Of a DNA stretch of 64,000 bases, positions 47,741 to 58,381 are shown piece by piece. The notes under the pieces were generated by a model. That model was not told the DNA's origin and did not search any database. It saw only the letters and a program-made list of their open reading frames with translations. The stretch's first letter is position 1, and every line of letters begins with the position of its first letter. The translations under genes and the position numbers were made by a program. Where the stretch lies: contig NZ_RJZE01000031.1 in the NCBI RefSeq assembly GCF_003986935.1, forward strand, positions 1 through 64,000, given 5' to 3'. This DNA comes from Paraburkholderia kururiensis JCM 10599 = LMG 19447 (GTDB lineage: Bacteria; Pseudomonadota; Gammaproteobacteria; Burkholderiales; Burkholderiaceae).

Positions 47741-49255
47741 TTGAGCCACGATTTCTCTCTTTCGCTTCGGCCTTCCGCCTGTCCCGCGCTTACGCGCATC
47801 GTGAGCGCACGCGACGGCGGGTTGTGCCGCATCAAGCTGCCCGGCGGCGAACTGCTCGCCGCGCAGGCCGTCGCGATTGCCGAGGCGGCCAGCGAACACG
47901 CTTCCGGCGTGATCGAACTGACGAACCGGTCCAACGTGCAACTACGCGGTGTGCGGGCCGGTCACGAGGCCGCGTTGATCGCGCGGCTGCTCGCGGCGGG
48001 GCTCGGGCCGCGGCAACTGCCGGGCGCGTCGCCCTTTGCGTCCGACGCGTCATGCAACGCTCCGTCGTTGACCCCGCGCCTCGCTGCCGCCGACGACGTG
48101 CGCAACGTGATGGTGAGTCCCACCGCGGGCCGCGATGCCGGCGCGCTCATCGACACGCGTCCGCTCGCCGCGCAAGTGCTCGCGCTGCTGGAAGGCGAGC
48201 CGCGTTTCGCGGCGCTCTCGCCGAAGTTCGCGTTGCTGCTCGACGGTGGCGAGCAGCTCGCGGCGCTCGATCATCCGCACGACATCTGGCTCTCGGCCAT
48301 CGCGCCCGAACAACATGCCGACGAAACGTGGTTTGCGTTCGGCCTCGCGGGCAAGCCTTCGTGCACGCAGCGCTGCGCACTGGCCGCCGTGCAGACGGCC
48401 AACGTGCCCGCGCTGGTTCGCGCGCTGCTCACGCTCTTTCTCGACCTCGCCGGCCCCGACGACACGCGCATGCGCCATCTCGTCGCCTCCCACGGCGAGG
48501 CCGCGCTGCTCGAACACCTGGCACGCCGTATCGATTTTCCGTTGCACCGTGACGCCGCCGTCGACGCGTGGCGCCGCCAGCCGGCCGATGCATCGCTGCG
48601 ATTCGGCGCGCATCGGCAACGCGATGGCGAACGCTGGTACGTGGGGGCCCAGCCGCCGCTCGGTCGGCTCGATGCGCCCGCGCTGCACGAACTCGCGCGG
48701 CTGGCCGAACAGGTCGCCGAAAAGCACGGCCACGCGACACTGCGCGCCACACCGTGGCAAGGCCTGCTGCTGCCCGACCTCGAAGCGGCCGCGCTAGCGC
48801 AGGTCGAACGTGGGCTGGATGCACTCGGACTGATCCAGGACGCGCGGCATCCGCTCGCAAGGCTCGTCGCGTGCGCCGGCTCACCGGGCTGCGTGAAGGC
48901 GCATGCCGACACGAAAGCCGATGCCCTCGTGCTCGCGCCGCACCTACCCGCGGACATGAACGTGGAAGTCCACCTGAGCGGCTGCGTGCGCTCGTGCGCC
49001 GCCGCGCACTGCGCGCCCTATACGCTGCTGGCGGTGGAACCGGGACGCTACGACGTCTATCGGCGCATCGAGCAGGCGGCCGCGCAAGCGCCTTCCGATG
49101 AAAACGAAGCTTTTGACCTGGCCTTGCGCCCCGAAAGCCCGCGCTTCGAACACCCGCGCTTCGGCGAACGCCTCGCTGCCCACCTCACCCTCGACCAGGC
49201 TGCCCGCATCCTTCACGCGGCACGCCCGGACGCCGGAGTTTCTTCCCATGCTTGA
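47741..49255 (+). CDS. cobG: precorrin-3B synthase
   Basis: A 504-residue ferredoxin-type Fe-S/sirohaem-like monooxygenase that makes the hydroxy-lactone precorrin-3B with oxygen, the hallmark of the aerobic pathway. The N-terminal [24 protein letters not shown] and the C-terminal cysteines (CAGSPGC and [13 protein letters not shown]) match nitrite/sulfite reductase-like family members. The start is TTG at 47741, as no ATG or GTG keeps the conserved N-terminus; its ribosome binding site is weak. It is the first gene after the riboswitch and overlaps cobH by eight bases. Confidence 0.9.
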   Translation: MSHDFSLSLRPSACPALTRIVSARDGGLCRIKLPGGELLAAQAVAIAEAASEHASGVIELTNRSNVQLRGVRAGHEAALIARLLAAGLGPRQLPGASPFASDASCNAPSLTPRLAAADDVRNVMVSPTAGRDAGALIDTRPLAAQVLALLEGEPRFAALSPKFALLLDGGEQLAALDHPHDIWLSAIAPEQHADETWFAFGLAGKPSCTQRCALAAVQTANVPALVRALLTLFLDLAGPDDTRMRHLVASHGEAALLEHLARRIDFPLHRDAAVDAWRRQPADASLRFGAHRQRDGERWYVGAQPPLGRLDAPALHELARLAEQVAEKHGHATLRATPWQGLLLPDLEAAALAQVERGLDALGLIQDARHPLARLVACAGSPGCVKAHADTKADALVLAPHLPADMNVEVHLSGCVRSCAAAHCAPYTLLAVEPGRYDVYRRIEQAAAQAPSDENEAFDLALRPESPRFEHPRFGERLAAHLTLDQAARILHAARPDAGVSSHA

Positions 49256-49874
49256 TTACGTCCGCGACGGCCAGGCCATCTACCGCGAGTCTTTCGCGAC
49301 GATACGCGCCGAGGCCGATCTCTCCCGCATCCCGCCCGACCTCGAAAAGCTCGCGGTGCGCGTGATCCACGCGTGCGGCATGGTCGATATCGTCGAAGCG
49401 CTCAAGTTTTCGCCGGGCGCCGGCACGGCGGGGCGCGAGGCACTCAAGCGCGGCGCCCCGATTCTCTGCGACGCCCGCATGGTGGCCGAAGGCGTCACGC
49501 GCGCGCGGTTGCCCGCGGCGAACCCGGTGCTCTGCACGCTCGGCGACCCGGCCGTGCCGCAGTTGGCACGCGAGCTTGGCAACACGCGCTCGGCTGCGGC
49601 GCTCGAACTGTGGCGTCCTCATCTGGAAGGCAGCGTGGTCGCCATCGGCAATGCGCCTACGGCGCTCTTCCATCTGCTCGACATGCTCGACGCGGGCGCG
49701 CCGCGGCCCGCGCTGATTCTCGGCTTTCCGGTGGGGTTCGTGGGCGCCGCCGAATCGAAAGCAATGCTCGCCGCCGACAGCCGCGGCGTGCCCTACGTGA
49801 TCGTGGCAGGCCGGCGCGGCGGCAGTGCGATGGCCGCGGCCGCCGTGAACGCGCTCGCCTCGGAGGCTGAATGA
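49248..49874 (+). CDS. cobH: precorrin-8X methylmutase
   Basis: A 208-residue enzyme that moves a methyl group from C11 to C12 to give hydrogenobyrinate. The catalytic His41 lies in VIHACGMVD, and GRGGS-like [15 protein letters not shown] closes the protein. The ATG at 49248 lies inside the end of cobG, and the stop overlaps cobI (ATGA). Confidence 0.93.
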   Translation: MLDYVRDGQAIYRESFATIRAEADLSRIPPDLEKLAVRVIHACGMVDIVEALKFSPGAGTAGREALKRGAPILCDARMVAEGVTRARLPAANPVLCTLGDPAVPQLARELGNTRSAAALELWRPHLEGSVVAIGNAPTALFHLLDMLDAGAPRPALILGFPVGFVGAAESKAMLAADSRGVPYVIVAGRRGGSAMAAAAVNALASEAE

Positions 49875-50629
49875 CGACACAGAGGACGACAGAGCGCACG
49901 ACACAGCGCGGGCGACTCTACGGCATCGGCGTCGGCCCCGGCGACCCCGAGCTGCTCACGCTCAAGGCGCTGCGTTTGCTCAAGGCCGCGCCCGTGGTCG
50001 CGTATTTCGTCGCGAAGGGCAAGAAGGGCAACGCGTTCAGCATCGTCGAAGCGCACCTCGCCCACGAGCAGATCCAGTTGCCCCTCATCTACCCCGTAAC
50101 GACCGAAACGCTTGCGCCACCGCTGTCGTACGAAGCCATCATCGCGGACTTCTACGACACGGCCGCCGCCGTGGTGAGCGCGCATCTGGATGCAGGCCGC
50201 GACGTGGCCGTGATCTGCGAAGGCGATCCGTTCTTCTACGGCTCGTACATGTACCTGCACGACCGCCTCGCGCCCCACTTCGACGTAGACGTGGTGCCCG
50301 GCGTCTGTTCGATGCTGGGCGGCGCGGCGGTGCTGGGCGCGCCACTCGTCTATCGCAACCAGAGCCTTTCGGTGCTCTCCGGCGTGCTGCCCGAAGACGA
50401 ACTGCGCCGCAGGCTCAAGGACGCCGATGCGGCCGTCGTCATGAAACTGGGCCGGAACTTCGAGAAGGTGCGGCGCGTGCTGGATGAACTGGGTCTCGGC
50501 AGCCGTGCGCTCTACGTGGAGCGCGCCACGATGGCGAACCAGCGCATCGTGCCGCTCGCCGACGTGGACCCCATGGCGTCGCCGTATTTTTCGCTGCTCG
50601 TCGTGCCGGGGGAAAAATGGCAAGGGTAA
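49871..50629 (+). CDS. cobI: precorrin-2 C20-methyltransferase
   Basis: A 252-residue SAM-dependent methylase that methylates C20 of precorrin-2. [41 protein letters not shown] and [12 protein letters not shown] are characteristic. It overlaps cobH by four bases and the cbiG/cobJ fusion by thirteen. Confidence 0.93.
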   Translation: MTTQRTTERTTQRGRLYGIGVGPGDPELLTLKALRLLKAAPVVAYFVAKGKKGNAFSIVEAHLAHEQIQLPLIYPVTTETLAPPLSYEAIIADFYDTAAAVVSAHLDAGRDVAVICEGDPFFYGSYMYLHDRLAPHFDVDVVPGVCSMLGGAAVLGAPLVYRNQSLSVLSGVLPEDELRRRLKDADAAVVMKLGRNFEKVRRVLDELGLGSRALYVERATMANQRIVPLADVDPMASPYFSLLVVPGEKWQG

Positions 50630-52542
50630 GCGCACCGCCCGCGATCGTCGTGCTGGGGCCGGGGGCGCTCGACACCGCGCGACGCATTCAGGCGAGCTAC
50701 GCGGGCGCGCAACTGCACGGGCTGCACGCGCGCGTGGATGCCGACGTGGCGTTCACCGAACTCGGCGTCCATCTGCGCACGCTCTACGCGCAGGGCACGC
50801 CCATCGTGGCGCTGTGCGCGGCGGGCATCGTGATTCGCAGCCTCGCGCCCGCGCTTGCGAACAAGGGCAGCGAGCCGCCCGTGCTCGCCGTGGCCGAAGA
50901 CGGCAGCGCCGTCGTGCCGCTGCTGGGCGGACTTGCGGGCGTCAACGTGATGGCGCGCGAGATCGCCGCGGCGCTCGGCGTAGCGCCCGCCATCACGACG
51001 AGCGGCGAACTGCGCTTCGGCACCTGCCTGCTCAATCCGCCGGAAGGCTACGCGCTCGCGAGCCTCGAACAAGGCAAGCGTTTCGTCTCCGATCTGCTGG
51101 CGGGCGAGCATGCGCGCATCGAAGGCGAAGCGCCGTGGCTCGACGGCGTGCCGTTGCCGGTGGACGCATCCGCGCGGCTCACGATCCGCGTGACGGCCCA
51201 GGTACCGGACGAACGGCGCGATGAACTCGTGGTGCATCCGAAGAGTGTGGTGGCGGCCGTAGGGGATTTGAACGCGCCGGATAGCGCGCATACGGCCTGC
51301 AACGATGGCGCAGCGAAGAACGGCGCGCACGACCTGACGGCGAAGAACAACACGAGCGGCGAAGAGAACCATCTGGACTCGGCCGACCACTCAATCGCAG
51401 CACCCGGCCTCAACAGCCGTTCCGGTTCCGATGGCGAACCCGACTCGACCGGCACGCCAATCACCAAGGCCGCCTCCATCGTGCACCGCGTTCACGAGGC
51501 GCTGCGCGCGCAAGGTTTGGCACCGCTTGCACTCGCCGCATTGCTCGCGCCTGAAGAGCGCATGGACGACAACGCCCTCGAAGAAGCGGCGCGCTCATTG
51601 GGCGTGCCGCTGCGGTTTAGCGCCGCCGGTGACGCAACGGAGCAAGGCAGCGCGCCTCACGAGCGCGCCGGACAACTGCTCCGCACAGCGTTGCGCGTGC
51701 CTCACGAAATCCATACGCACCACAACGGCATTGCCCTCGCCGTCGCGTCGCGACCCGTTGCGGCGGCTCTGCCAGGTGCGGCGCGCGGACGCGTGACGGT
51801 GGTGGGTCTGGGCCCCGGCAGCGCCGAACTGATGGTGCCGGCCGCACGCACGGCGCTCCATGAGGCCACCGACATCCTCGGCTATGCGACCTACGTGAAC
51901 ATGGCCGGCCCGTTCCGCGACGATCAGCGCGTGCATCCCACCGACAACCGCGAAGAGCTTCAGCGCGCGCGCCACGCCTTCGCGCTCGCGAGCGAGGGGC
52001 GGCGCGTCGCGATCGTCTCGTCCGGCGACCCCGGCGTATTCGCGATGGCAGCCGCCGTGCTCGAAGCGCTCGATACCGCCGACCACCCGCGCTGGCGCAA
52101 GGTAGCGCTCGCCATCGTGCCGGGCGTTTCGGCGGCGATGGCCACCGCGGCACAGGCAGGCGCGCCGCTGGGCCACGACTTCTGCATGCTCTCGCTCTCG
52201 GACAACCTCAAGCCCTGGCGCATCATCGAGCAACGGCTGCGCCACGCCGCCGAGGCCGATCTGGTGATGGCGTTCTACAACCCGATTTCCCGCGCGCGGC
52301 CCTGGCAGCTCGACCGCGCGCTCGACATCGTGCGCGGCTACCGCGCGCCGCAGACGCGCGTGGTGCTGGGCCGCGACATCGGCCGGCCCGGCGCCACGCT
52401 CGTCACGACGACGCTGGGCGCCTTGCGCGCCGATCAGGTGGACATGCGCACGATGGTGATCGTCGGGTCGTCGACCACGCGCGGCGTGGCAGGCGGCCCC
52501 CACGGCGAGTGGATCTATACGCCGCGGTGGTATGAGGCGTAA
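50617..52542 (+). CDS. cobJ: CbiG-CobJ fusion: hydrolase-like domain plus precorrin-3B C17-methyltransferase
   Basis: A 641-residue fusion. Residues 1-210 are CbiG N and mid domains ([26 protein letters not shown]). Residues about 215-290 are a low-complexity Ser/Asn/Asp/Glu-rich linker. Residues about 290-385 resemble a weak CbiG C-terminal (CobE-like) domain. Residues about 390-641 are CobJ, with [27 protein letters not shown] and [13 protein letters not shown], which contracts the ring while methylating C17. CbiG opens the delta-lactone in the anaerobic route, so its presence with CobG is unusual. The ATG at 50617 lies inside cobI. Confidence 0.9.
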   Translation: MARVSAPPAIVVLGPGALDTARRIQASYAGAQLHGLHARVDADVAFTELGVHLRTLYAQGTPIVALCAAGIVIRSLAPALANKGSEPPVLAVAEDGSAVVPLLGGLAGVNVMAREIAAALGVAPAITTSGELRFGTCLLNPPEGYALASLEQGKRFVSDLLAGEHARIEGEAPWLDGVPLPVDASARLTIRVTAQVPDERRDELVVHPKSVVAAVGDLNAPDSAHTACNDGAAKNGAHDLTAKNNTSGEENHLDSADHSIAAPGLNSRSGSDGEPDSTGTPITKAASIVHRVHEALRAQGLAPLALAALLAPEERMDDNALEEAARSLGVPLRFSAAGDATEQGSAPHERAGQLLRTALRVPHEIHTHHNGIALAVASRPVAAALPGAARGRVTVVGLGPGSAELMVPAARTALHEATDILGYATYVNMAGPFRDDQRVHPTDNREELQRARHAFALASEGRRVAIVSSGDPGVFAMAAAVLEALDTADHPRWRKVALAIVPGVSAAMATAAQAGAPLGHDFCMLSLSDNLKPWRIIEQRLRHAAEADLVMAFYNPISRARPWQLDRALDIVRGYRAPQTRVVLGRDIGRPGATLVTTTLGALRADQVDMRTMVIVGSSTTRGVAGGPHGEWIYTPRWYEA

Positions 52543-52608
52543 GGGCGGGTTGGTGCGCCGGCTTTTTTCAGTCGTGACCGGTCTGCCGCGCCCTGCTCGC
52601 CGCTCACC

Positions 52609-53241
52609 TCATCCGGTCAGCGCTTGCGCCCGCACCCACTCCGCGTCCCACGCCTGCGCGAGCCGGCCGCAAACCTGAAGCGCCGGCACCTCGCGCTCGA
52701 AGTCCACGAACACGATGCGATCGGCCCAGGCCGGCTTCGCGGGACGTTCGCTGCTGCGGCCGTCGGTGAGAATCCAGAGCGCGCGGTGCTGTGCCGGTTG
52801 TCTGCGCGCGGCACGCTGAAGCACCTGGCCCGCTGTGCGCAGGCCGAGCGCGAAAGGCGTTCCGCCTCCGCCGCCCACGGGCGCGAGCCATCGTTCGTTC
52901 CACCAGCGCGGCACGCCCGGACCGAAGCGCACGTCAGCGCGCACACCGCCGAAAGAGACCAGCGCCACCTCGACGCGTGCCCGCGCCGCGGAATCGAAGC
53001 AGCGCACCAGCAGGCCCTTGGCGAGCGCGAAACGTTCGCCGCCCAGCATCGACGCCGAGCAGTCCAGCACGAAGCAATGCAACTCGCCGCGCTCCGCGGT
53101 TTGGCGCACGTAGCGCAGATGGTCCGCGCGCAGCGGCGCGTTGCGCTTGCGCGCGAAGGTGGCGGGCCACGCGATGCGCGTGCTGCTGCCTGTGCCGATG
53201 CTCGTGCGAGGTCCGCCATCGCGCCGTGCGCTCACGCCCAC
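52609..53241 (-). CDS. VWA-domain protein, ChlD/CobT-like chelatase partner
   Basis: A 210-residue protein with one von Willebrand A domain. The metal-ion-dependent adhesion site is present as Asp60-x-Ser62-x-Ser64 (LDCSASM), with GGGGGTPFALGL and LTDGRSSE downstream. It matches the C-terminal half of the magnesium-chelatase D subunit and should form a complex with the AAA protein and CobN for cobalt insertion. The start is GTG at 53241 (or 53235), with a poor ribosome binding site, 56 bases after the AAA gene. Confidence 0.82.
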   Translation of the reverse strand: MGVSARRDGGPRTSIGTGSSTRIAWPATFARKRNAPLRADHLRYVRQTAERGELHCFVLDCSASMLGGERFALAKGLLVRCFDSAARARVEVALVSFGGVRADVRFGPGVPRWWNERWLAPVGGGGGTPFALGLRTAGQVLQRAARRQPAQHRALWILTDGRSSERPAKPAWADRIVFVDFEREVPALQVCGRLAQAWDAEWVRAQALTG

Positions 53242-53297
53242 TTCACCCGGCCATCGGAATCCGCTGCGCGAGTCAGCGGCGGCGCCTTTCCGATGGC

Positions 53298-54446
53298 TCA
53301 GCGTTTTTTTACGGACAGCGGGATCACGCCCTTCACGTTGGCGATGTCCGTGTGCTCGGGCGCAAGGTAGCCCCAGTCGCGCTCGCCGCCCGGGCTCGGC
53401 GTTCCGGCGTCGGGTTGCGCCGCTGCCGTGTGCGGCGGCGATCCATGACGAACGTCGCCGCCTTCTGTGGAACGGCCTTTCTCTTCGTGAGCGGCGCCAG
53501 CCGTGTCACCTCGCGGTGCAGACGACGAGCCAGGCGATGCAGCCCGCTCGCCGCGTTGCCCGCCCTCCTCCTCGCGTCGCCGATGCCGCAACACCGCGGG
53601 CGCCACGCGGTCCACGTGTGCGGTCGTGATGGCCGTGGCGCGCTCCAGCGCGGCCAGCGCGCGGGCTGCACGCAACATGACGAGGTCGGCACGCAAGCCG
53701 TCCACGCCCGCTTCGATGCAACGCGCGCTCACGTCGGCGTGAATCGCGTCATCGAAGGCGAGCGCGGGCAGCGCTTCACGTGCCTCGCGAATGCGTTGCG
53801 CCACGGCTTGCTGCTCGTCGGCATAGGCGCGGCAAAACGCATCGGGGTCCGCGTCGAATGCGAGCCGCGTCTTCACGATCTGCTGCCGCGCGGCCACATC
53901 GAAGCAGTTGTCGAGTTCGACCATGAGCCCGAAGCGGTCCAGCAACTGCGGGCGCAGTTCGCCCTCTTCCGGGTTCATGGTGCCGATCAGCACGAAGCGC
54001 GCCGCGTGGTTGTGCGACACGCCGTCGCGCTCCACCACGTTCACGCCGCTTGCGGCGGCGTCGAGCACGGCGTCCACGAGCGCGTCGTCGAGCAGGTTCA
54101 CCTCGTCCACGTACAGCACGCCGTGATGCGCCTGCGCGAGCAAGCCTGGCGAAAACGTGACGCTGCCGCCGCGCAGCGCTTCGTTCAGGTCGAGCGAGCC
54201 CACGAGCCGCTCCTGGGTCGCGCCGAGCGGCAGCGTGACGAAGCGGCCCTCGGGCAGCAGTTCGGCCAGCGAGCGCGCCGCCGTCGATTTCGCCGTGCCG
54301 CGCGGCCCGCTCACCAGCACGCCGCCCACGCCGGGGTCCACGGCGGCGAGCAACAGCGCTTCGCGCAACGCGGTCTGGCCGACGAGGGCACTGAACGGAT
54401 AGGATCGCGGCAACATGCCGGGCACAGATTCAGCGGATGCGTTCAC
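53298..54446 (-). CDS. ChlI/BchI-like AAA ATPase of the cobaltochelatase
   Basis: A 382-residue AAA+ protein of the magnesium-chelatase I type. Walker A GPRGTAKST is at about 47-55 and Walker B LYVDEVNLLDD at about 116-126. IGTMNPEEGELRPQLLDRFG covers the sensor and arginine-finger region. The last 90 residues are a Glu/Gly/Ser/Pro-rich tail like the linker of D subunits, so this gene and the next look like a split ChlD. The GTG start overlaps the cobN stop (GTGA). It supplies the ATPase motor for CobN in place of CobS. Confidence 0.85.
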   Translation of the reverse strand: MNASAESVPGMLPRSYPFSALVGQTALREALLLAAVDPGVGGVLVSGPRGTAKSTAARSLAELLPEGRFVTLPLGATQERLVGSLDLNEALRGGSVTFSPGLLAQAHHGVLYVDEVNLLDDALVDAVLDAAASGVNVVERDGVSHNHAARFVLIGTMNPEEGELRPQLLDRFGLMVELDNCFDVAARQQIVKTRLAFDADPDAFCRAYADEQQAVAQRIREAREALPALAFDDAIHADVSARCIEAGVDGLRADLVMLRAARALAALERATAITTAHVDRVAPAVLRHRRREEEGGQRGERAASPGSSSAPRGDTAGAAHEEKGRSTEGGDVRHGSPPHTAAAQPDAGTPSPGGERDWGYLAPEHTDIANVKGVIPLSVKKR

Positions 54447-57400
54447 GATGACCTCTCTTCAATGCGCTCGTCGATGGCGAGCAACTGGCTTTCGATCTGC
54501 GCGCGCCGTTCGCCGGGCGCCTGCCACAGGCCGCGGTCCATCGCCTCGATCAGCCGCTCGCACACCGAACGCAGCGCGTGCGGATTGTGCTGCTGCATGA
54601 AAGCGCGCGTGTCGGCGTCGTTGACGTAGGCGTCCGCCACCAGCGCGTATTGATGGTCCGAGACGACGCGTGCGGTCGCGTCGTAGCCGAACAGGTAGTC
54701 CACGGTCGCGGCGATTTCCGCGGCCCCCTTGTAGCCGTGGCGCTTCACGCCGTCCAGCCACTTCGGATTGACCACACGCGAGCGGATCACGCGCGCTATC
54801 TCTTCGGCGAGCGGACGCACGCGCGGTGCGGCCGGGTTGCTGTGGTCGCCGTGATAAACCTGCGGCTGCTGTCCCGCGAAATGACGGACAGCCGCCGTCA
54901 TGCCGCCGTGGAACTGGTGGTAGTCGTTCGAATCAAGCACGTCGTGCTCGCGGTTGTCCTGGTTCTGGAGCACGACGTCGATGGTGGCAAGCCGCGTAGC
55001 GAACGCGCCGTGCGCGGCTTCGCCCGCGCCCGTCTGCGTGTACGCGTAGCCGCCCCAGGCGCGATACGCTTCGGCGAGGTCTTCGTCGGTCTGCCACTGG
55101 CGCGTGTCGATCATCTGTTGCAAGCCCGCACCGTAGGCGCCGGGCCGCGCGCTGAACACGCGCCAGCCGGCCCGCTGGCGGGCTTCCTGCGCGTCGAGCC
55201 CGCGTGCGATCCACGCGTCGCGCTCGCGCAACACGCGCGCGCGAATGGGGTTCACGTCCTCGGGCTCGTCGTCGAGATCCGCCACGGCCTGCACGGCGGC
55301 GTCGAACAGATGCATCACGTTCGGAAACGCGTCGCGGAAGAAGCCCGACACGCGCAGCGTGACGTCGATACGCGGACGCTCCAGCGCGCCCGCCGGCAGA
55401 ATCTCGAAGTCCGTCACGCGATGGCTGCCCGCCGCCCACTTCGGCCGCACGCCGATGAGCGCCAGCGCCTGGGCGATGTCGTCGCCGCCCGTGCGCATGG
55501 TCGCCGTGCCCCAGACCGAGAGACCGATGGCGCGCGGATAGTCGCCGTGCTCCTGAAGATGCCGCTCCACCAACTGGCGCGCCGACTTCACGCCGAGCGC
55601 CCACGCGGCCTGAGTGGGAATGGCGCGCGTATCCACCGAATAAAAGTTGCGGCCCGTGGGCAGGACATCGGGGCGGCCGCGTGACGGCGAGCCGCTGGGG
55701 CCCGGCGGCACGAAGCGGCCTTCCAGACCGCGCGTGAGCTGGCGCAATTCTTCGCTGCCGCAGGCGTCGAGACGCGGCAGCACGTCGTCGCGCAGACGGT
55801 GCAGCACCTGGGTCGCGAGCGGCAAGGCGGTTGCTGCTTGCGCGGCATCGAGCAAACCGGCAAGGCGGGATGGCCCCGCATCCGCGCGAGCCGCTTCTGC
55901 CGCTTCTGCCGCTTCTGCCGCATCAATCCCTTCAGCCGCATCGCCCGCCGTCGCTTCGCAGACGCCTCCGAGCAACACCGCCGCCAGTTGCTCCAGTCGC
56001 TCGCGGGTGTCGCCGTTGTGGCGCCACGGCGCATCGCTCACGGCTTCGAGCCACGCGGGCCGCGGGCCGGTCCACGGTGTCGACCATTCCGCCGTCAGCG
56101 GATCGAAGCAATCAGCGATGCCGAGATCTTTCGCGAGCGCATCGATCAAGCCCGCGTTCGCGCCCTGGCCGTCGCCGGCAGGAAAGCGTGCGAGCGCGAG
56201 CAGCGTGTCGCGTCGCTCGCGCCCTTGGGGCGAATGGCCGAACACGTGCAGGCCGTCGCGAATCTGCGCTTCCTTCAGCTCACAGAGCCATGCGTCCACG
56301 CGCACGAGCAGCGCGTCTTCCTCGTCCGCCCCGCGCGGTTTTGCGACGCTCAGTTCCTCGTGCAGCCTGTGCTTCACGATGGTCTCGAGAATGCTTGCGC
56401 GCAGCAGCTTCGCGCGCCGCGCGTCGACCATCAGCGCCTCGTAGTATTCGTCGACCTGGCGTTCGAGGTCCTGCATCGGCCCGTAGTTTTCGGCGCGCGT
56501 GAGCGGCGGCATCAGATGATCGACGATCACCGCATGCGCGCGCCGTTTCGCCTGGCTGCCCTCGCCGGGGTCGTTGACGATGAACGGATAGAGATGCGGC
56601 GTGGGCCCCAGCGTGAGGTCGGGCCAGCACTGCTCGCTCAACGCCACGCTCTTGCCGGGCAGCCATTCGAGGCTGCCGTGCTTGCCCACGTGGACGATCG
56701 CGTCCACGCCGAACGTGTGGCGCAGCCAGAAGTAGAACGCGAGATACGCGTGCGGCGGCACGAGGTCGGCGTCGTGATAGCTCGCGTAGTCCGCAGCCTC
56801 GCGCGAGCGCGAGGGCTGAATGCCCACGAACACGTGGCCGCAGCGCCATCCCGCGATCATGAAACGGCCGCGGCGCACCGTGGGGTCCTGCTCGGGCGCC
56901 CCCCATCGTGCGTTCAGCGCGTCGCGCACCTCGGCGGGCAATGCGTTGAAGTGCGCGAGGTAGTCGTCGAGCGCAAGGCTCTGCAAGGCGGGACGCAGGT
57001 CGCGCACGGTGGGGTCGTTGGTTACGCCTTCGGTCAGGCGGTCCATCAACGCGGCGCCGTTTGCGGGCACTTCGGCCACGCGATAGCCTTCGGCAAGCAA
57101 CGTTTGCAGAATGCCCACCACCGACGCCGGCGTATCGAGCCCCACGCCGTTGCCGATGCGCCCTTCGCTCATCGGGTAGTTGGCGAGCACGAGCGCCACG
57201 CGCTTGTCGCCGTTCGGCAAGCTGCGCAGCCTGCACCAACGCCGGCTCAACTCGCCCACGAACGCCACGCGTTCCGCGTCGGGCTGATAGCGCACCACGT
57301 CCACTTCGGTATGCGGACAGCGCCACGCGAAGCCCTTGAAACTCACGGCACGCGTGACGATGCGCCCGTCCACCTCGGGCAGCGCGACGTGCATGGCGAT

Positions 57401-58375
57401 GTCGCGCGAATGCAGACCCTGGTTGTCTTTGAGCCAGTCGTCGCGATTGCCCGAACTCAGAATCACCTGGAACACGGGCGCGTCGCCCGTGAGCGCGAGC
57501 GATGCAGGGGCAGCGGGGTCATCCAGCGACGACGCCGCGAACGCCGTCGTATTGAGCACGAGCGCGACGCCATGGTCGGCACACAGCTGCGCGACGACGT
57601 CGCGGCTCATCGCATCTTTCAGCGACGTCACGGCGATGGGCAACGGGTTCATGCCGCGTGCTTCGAGCGCTTCGATCAGCGCATCGAACACGGCCGTGTT
57701 GGCGGCCTGCACGTGCGCGCGATAGAAGAGCAGCGCGACCACCGGCGCGCCTTCGCGCCAGCGGGCCTGCCAGTCTGCGACCGTCGGCAGGGTTGCCGCC
57801 GTGCGGGCCTCATTCGCGGGATTCGCCGGGTAGTACAGCATCGCAGCGGGCAGCGGCACGGGCGGCGCGGGCTCGCGGCCCCAGCCCAGCGCGTGCCAGG
57901 CGATGGCGCGCAGGAAGCCTTCGGCATTCGCGAGGCCGCCTTCGCGCAGATAGCGCCACAGTTGCCGGCACAGCGCGGCGTCGGCGGTGCTTCTCGCAAT
58001 GAGATTCGGGTCTTCCTGCAAATCGCCCGAAAACATCGCCAGCGTCTGGCCCTTGCGCTGCGCGAGTTCCACCACGCGCTCGATGCCGTAAGGCCAATAC
58101 GCTTCGCCGCCCAGATGGTCCACCACGACCACGCGCGCATGCTGCAACACGTCGTCGATATAGAAGTCCACCGACGCGGGCTGGCGCAGGAACGCGACAT
58201 TCGCGAGCCGCAGGCTCGGAAAGCCCGGCCCCATGCGTTCGATCACGCTCGCGAGCAGCGAGAGCGTGGTGTCGGCCGAACTGAGCACGACGATGTCGGC
58301 CGGACGCTGGTCGATGCGGATCACGCCCGCCGTGTCGTCGACGAAACCGCCGGGTACGGTGCGCAGCAGATGCAT
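54443..58375 (-). CDS. cobN: cobaltochelatase large subunit
   Basis: A 1310-residue CobN that inserts cobalt into hydrogenobyrinate a,c-diamide. Family regions include HVGKHGSLEWLPGK (porphyrin-binding), LYPFIVNDPGEGSQAKRRAHA, QMIDTRQWQTDEDLAEAY and the C-terminal NPKWLDGVKRHGYKGAAEIA. Its length matches the family. A short Ala-Glu repeat from a 9-bp DNA repeat occurs in a variable loop near residue 820. It lies six bases after cobW and is followed by the AAA and VWA genes, so cobW-cobN-chlI-VWA is one riboswitch-controlled operon. Cobalt is thus inserted late, as in the aerobic route. Confidence 0.94.
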   Translation of the reverse strand: MHLLRTVPGGFVDDTAGVIRIDQRPADIVVLSSADTTLSLLASVIERMGPGFPSLRLANVAFLRQPASVDFYIDDVLQHARVVVVDHLGGEAYWPYGIERVVELAQRKGQTLAMFSGDLQEDPNLIARSTADAALCRQLWRYLREGGLANAEGFLRAIAWHALGWGREPAPPVPLPAAMLYYPANPANEARTAATLPTVADWQARWREGAPVVALLFYRAHVQAANTAVFDALIEALEARGMNPLPIAVTSLKDAMSRDVVAQLCADHGVALVLNTTAFAASSLDDPAAPASLALTGDAPVFQVILSSGNRDDWLKDNQGLHSRDIAMHVALPEVDGRIVTRAVSFKGFAWRCPHTEVDVVRYQPDAERVAFVGELSRRWCRLRSLPNGDKRVALVLANYPMSEGRIGNGVGLDTPASVVGILQTLLAEGYRVAEVPANGAALMDRLTEGVTNDPTVRDLRPALQSLALDDYLAHFNALPAEVRDALNARWGAPEQDPTVRRGRFMIAGWRCGHVFVGIQPSRSREAADYASYHDADLVPPHAYLAFYFWLRHTFGVDAIVHVGKHGSLEWLPGKSVALSEQCWPDLTLGPTPHLYPFIVNDPGEGSQAKRRAHAVIVDHLMPPLTRAENYGPMQDLERQVDEYYEALMVDARRAKLLRASILETIVKHRLHEELSVAKPRGADEEDALLVRVDAWLCELKEAQIRDGLHVFGHSPQGRERRDTLLALARFPAGDGQGANAGLIDALAKDLGIADCFDPLTAEWSTPWTGPRPAWLEAVSDAPWRHNGDTRERLEQLAAVLLGGVCEATAGDAAEGIDAAEAAEAAEAARADAGPSRLAGLLDAAQAATALPLATQVLHRLRDDVLPRLDACGSEELRQLTRGLEGRFVPPGPSGSPSRGRPDVLPTGRNFYSVDTRAIPTQAAWALGVKSARQLVERHLQEHGDYPRAIGLSVWGTATMRTGGDDIAQALALIGVRPKWAAGSHRVTDFEILPAGALERPRIDVTLRVSGFFRDAFPNVMHLFDAAVQAVADLDDEPEDVNPIRARVLRERDAWIARGLDAQEARQRAGWRVFSARPGAYGAGLQQMIDTRQWQTDEDLAEAYRAWGGYAYTQTGAGEAAHGAFATRLATIDVVLQNQDNREHDVLDSNDYHQFHGGMTAAVRHFAGQQPQVYHGDHSNPAAPRVRPLAEEIARVIRSRVVNPKWLDGVKRHGYKGAAEIAATVDYLFGYDATARVVSDHQYALVADAYVNDADTRAFMQQHNPHALRSVCERLIEAMDRGLWQAPGERRAQIESQLLAIDERIEERSS
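55892..55926. repeat. 9-bp tandem repeat inside cobN
   Basis: GCCGCTTCT repeats about four times (the last copy changed), giving Ala-Glu-Ala steps in a variable part of CobN. The frame is kept because the unit is a multiple of three. Confidence 0.8.
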
Positions 58376-58381
58376 GGCGGT

